A DNA stretch of 50,900 nt from contig JABBOH010000001.1 of the NCBI GenBank assembly GCA_019351895.1, positions 134,857-185,756 on the forward strand, given 5' to 3'. The translations under genes were made by a program, and so were the position numbers. The notes below the pieces were generated by a model. It saw only the letters and a program-made list of their open reading frames with translations. It had not been told where the DNA came from and did no database searches. Below are positions 49,348 through 50,900 of the stretch, one piece after another; the first letter of the stretch is position 1; each line of letters begins with the position of its first letter. The stretch comes from Pseudomonadota bacterium (lineage in GTDB: Bacteria > Pseudomonadota > Alphaproteobacteria > Acetobacterales > Acetobacteraceae).

Positions 49348-50900
49348 ATGCTGGAAGAGACCCGCCCCGATCCGGATGCGCTGGCCGCCGCCCTCGCCGC
49401 CGAGGGACGGGCGAGCCTGCGCATCTTCCTTGGCGCGGCGCCAGGGGTCGGCAAAACCTGGGCGATGCTGGCTGCGGCCCGGCAGCGGGCGTCGGAGGGC
49501 GTCGATGTCGTCATTGGCGTCGTCGAGACCCACGGCCGCGCCGAAACGGCGGCGCAGATCGGCGATCTGCCGATCCTCCCGCCGCGCCGCATCCCTTACC
49601 GGGGCCAGACGCTCGAGGAATTCGATCTCGCCGGTGCCTTGGAGCGCAGGCCCCAGCTCATCCTGATCGATGAACTCGCCCATACCAACGTGCCCGGCAG
49701 TACGCACGCCAAGCGCTGGGAGGATGTCGCGGAGCTGCTGGAGGCCGGGGTGCCTGTCTGGGCGACGCTCAACGTGCAGCACCTCGAGAGCCTCAACGAC
49801 GACGTGGCACGCATCACGGGCGTACGTGTCACCGAGACGCTGCCCGATCAGGTGCTCGAACTCGCCGCCGAGATCGAACTGATCGACATCACGCCGTCCG
49901 AGCTTCGGAAGCGGCTGACCGAGGGCAAAATCTACCGGCCCGAAACCGCCCGGCGCGCTCTCGGCGCCTTCTTCCGCGAAGGCAACCTCACCGCGCTACG
50001 GGAAATCGCGCTGCGGCGCGCGGCTCAGCATGTCGATGCCGATGTGCAGGACTATATGCGCCTCAATGCCATCAAGGGACCGTGGCCCGCGGGTGAGCGC
50101 GTGCTGGCGCTGATCGGCGCGGATGCCTCGGCCGAGGCCGTGGTGCGGCGGGCCAAGCAATTGGCGGACGCACTGCGCGCGCCCTGGATCGCGCTGCATG
50201 TCGAGCGGCCGAAGGACGGCATGGGTGGCGTGCTGCGCTCTCAGCAGCCGAAGACGCTGGCGGCGCGCCTCGGGGCGGAGGTCGAGACCCGGGCCGGGCG
50301 CGAGGTGGTCGCGATCGCGCTCGAACTCGCGGCACAGCGAAACGTGACGCAGATCGTGCTGGGCCGTCCGCGACCCCGCAACCTGCTGCAACTCGGTCGG
50401 CGGTTTTGGGGGAGAGGCTCGCTCGCCGAGCAGCTGCTGCGGCAGGGTGCAGATTTCAATCTTCATATCGTCCCCTCCTCCACCCATCGCACGCCGCGAC
50501 GGACACTCATCAGTCTGCCGCGCGCTCCGCTGCCGTGGCTCGCCGCCGCCGGCATGATCGCGGCGGTGGTCGTGGTGGGGGAAGCGCTCAGGGACTGGGT
50601 CGACCATGAAGCGCTGGGAATGGTCTTCCTCGCCGCCGTCATGGCGGTCGCGGCGCTGCATGGGCTGGCGATCGGCCTGTTCGCGGCCGCGCTCGGCTTC
50701 GTCTGCTGGAACTTCTTCTTCATCCCGCCGCTCTACCAGCTCACCATCGCCGATCCCCGCGACGTGATCGCGTTATTGGTTTTTGGCATCGTCGCCGCCT
50801 CGTCCGGCGTCCTCGCCGGGCGCGTGCGGGCGGAGGCTCTGGCGGCCCAGGGACGGATCGAGGGTCTGCGCCGGATCGGGCTGTTCAGCCGCCGCCTCGG
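49348..50900 (+). CDS. kdpD: KdpD sensor histidine kinase, partial at window edge
   Basis: Only the first 517 codons are in the window. The N-terminal KdpD domain has a Walker A-like FLGAAPGVGKTWAMLAAA near residue 27, DELAHTNVPGSTHAKRWEDV near residue 111 and LNVQHLESLND near residue 146. A universal-stress-protein-like domain follows (VLALIGADASAEAVVRRAKQ, VLGRPRPRNLLQL). Four membrane segments begin near residue 395 (WLAAAGMIAAVVVVG). The kinase core lies beyond the edge. KdpD controls the high-affinity K+ ATPase KdpFABC with KdpE. The kdpABC genes, which usually precede it, are not here; the 56-base gap before it follows an unrelated acyl-CoA gene. Confidence 0.95.
   Translation, partial: MLEETRPDPDALAAALAAEGRASLRIFLGAAPGVGKTWAMLAAARQRASEGVDVVIGVVETHGRAETAAQIGDLPILPPRRIPYRGQTLEEFDLAGALERRPQLILIDELAHTNVPGSTHAKRWEDVAELLEAGVPVWATLNVQHLESLNDDVARITGVRVTETLPDQVLELAAEIELIDITPSELRKRLTEGKIYRPETARRALGAFFREGNLTALREIALRRAAQHVDADVQDYMRLNAIKGPWPAGERVLALIGADASAEAVVRRAKQLADALRAPWIALHVERPKDGMGGVLRSQQPKTLAARLGAEVETRAGREVVAIALELAAQRNVTQIVLGRPRPRNLLQLGRRFWGRGSLAEQLLRQGADFNLHIVPSSTHRTPRRTLISLPRAPLPWLAAAGMIAAVVVVGEALRDWVDHEALGMVFLAAVMAVAALHGLAIGLFAAALGFVCWNFFFIPPLYQLTIADPRDVIALLVFGIVAASSGVLAGRVRAEALAAQGRIEGLRRIGLFSRRL

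Overview
The window looks like the chromosome of a GC-rich alphaproteobacterium, most likely from the Rhodospirillales/Acetobacteraceae side. This rests on a MucR/Ros regulator, a Fur/Mur protein without the CxxC zinc pairs, a short-form HisG, a DinB with an N-terminal zinc finger, the CobW-WD40 gene pair and a secreted-type protein with a Hint domain. No rRNA, tRNA, CRISPR array, insertion sequence or phage gene was seen. Almost every base lies in tightly packed genes with short gaps. The placement is inferred from gene content only.

Region by region: 1-1890 carries an OlsB-like acyltransferase (cut by the window edge), fur and mucR, all on the minus strand. 2099-4822 is a plus-strand run of a TusA-like sulfur carrier, a GT4 glycosyltransferase and an O-antigen-ligase-like membrane protein. 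4877-8174 holds a COG0523 metallochaperone GTPase, a WD40 protein and a Gfo/Idh/MocA dehydrogenase; a minus-strand xylulokinase-dinB pair faces them, followed by ilvD and dodecin. 13441-17580 has a GlnT-like glutamine synthetase homologue with a cysteine hydrolase, a GST and a phospholipase D. 17616-23532 holds a FemAB-like acyltransferase and a ribose-type sugar ABC transporter with a DeoR regulator; this could work with the kinase and dehydrogenase near 7-9.6 kb.

23692-31033 is a surface-glycan and signalling block: a GT39-like membrane glycosyltransferase, a two-PAS diguanylate cyclase and a very large fusion of repeats, TPR and two glycosyltransferase modules. A cytochrome P450, a decayed osmC fragment and an unrecognised charged protein follow. 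33493-37862 is mostly housekeeping: rnhA, thrB, a DEAD-box-type helicase with a DEGD motif II, a MAPEG protein and a CDP-diacylglycerol pyrophosphatase. 37863-41019 is a thiamin-precursor salvage operon (thiY-tenA-thiZ-thiX), divergent from a second cysteine hydrolase and a GntR regulator.

42899-44023 encodes a protein built almost wholly of about 37-residue repeats of the kind also seen at the N-terminus of the glycosyltransferase fusion 12 kb away. hisG-hisD, a beta-solenoid/Hint protein, a 3-hydroxyisobutyryl-CoA hydrolase and the start of kdpD close the window. The observations most worth following are the shared repeat family, the beta-solenoid/Hint protein, the three helically phased repeats before the DeoR gene, and the osmC remnant beside the P450 gene.
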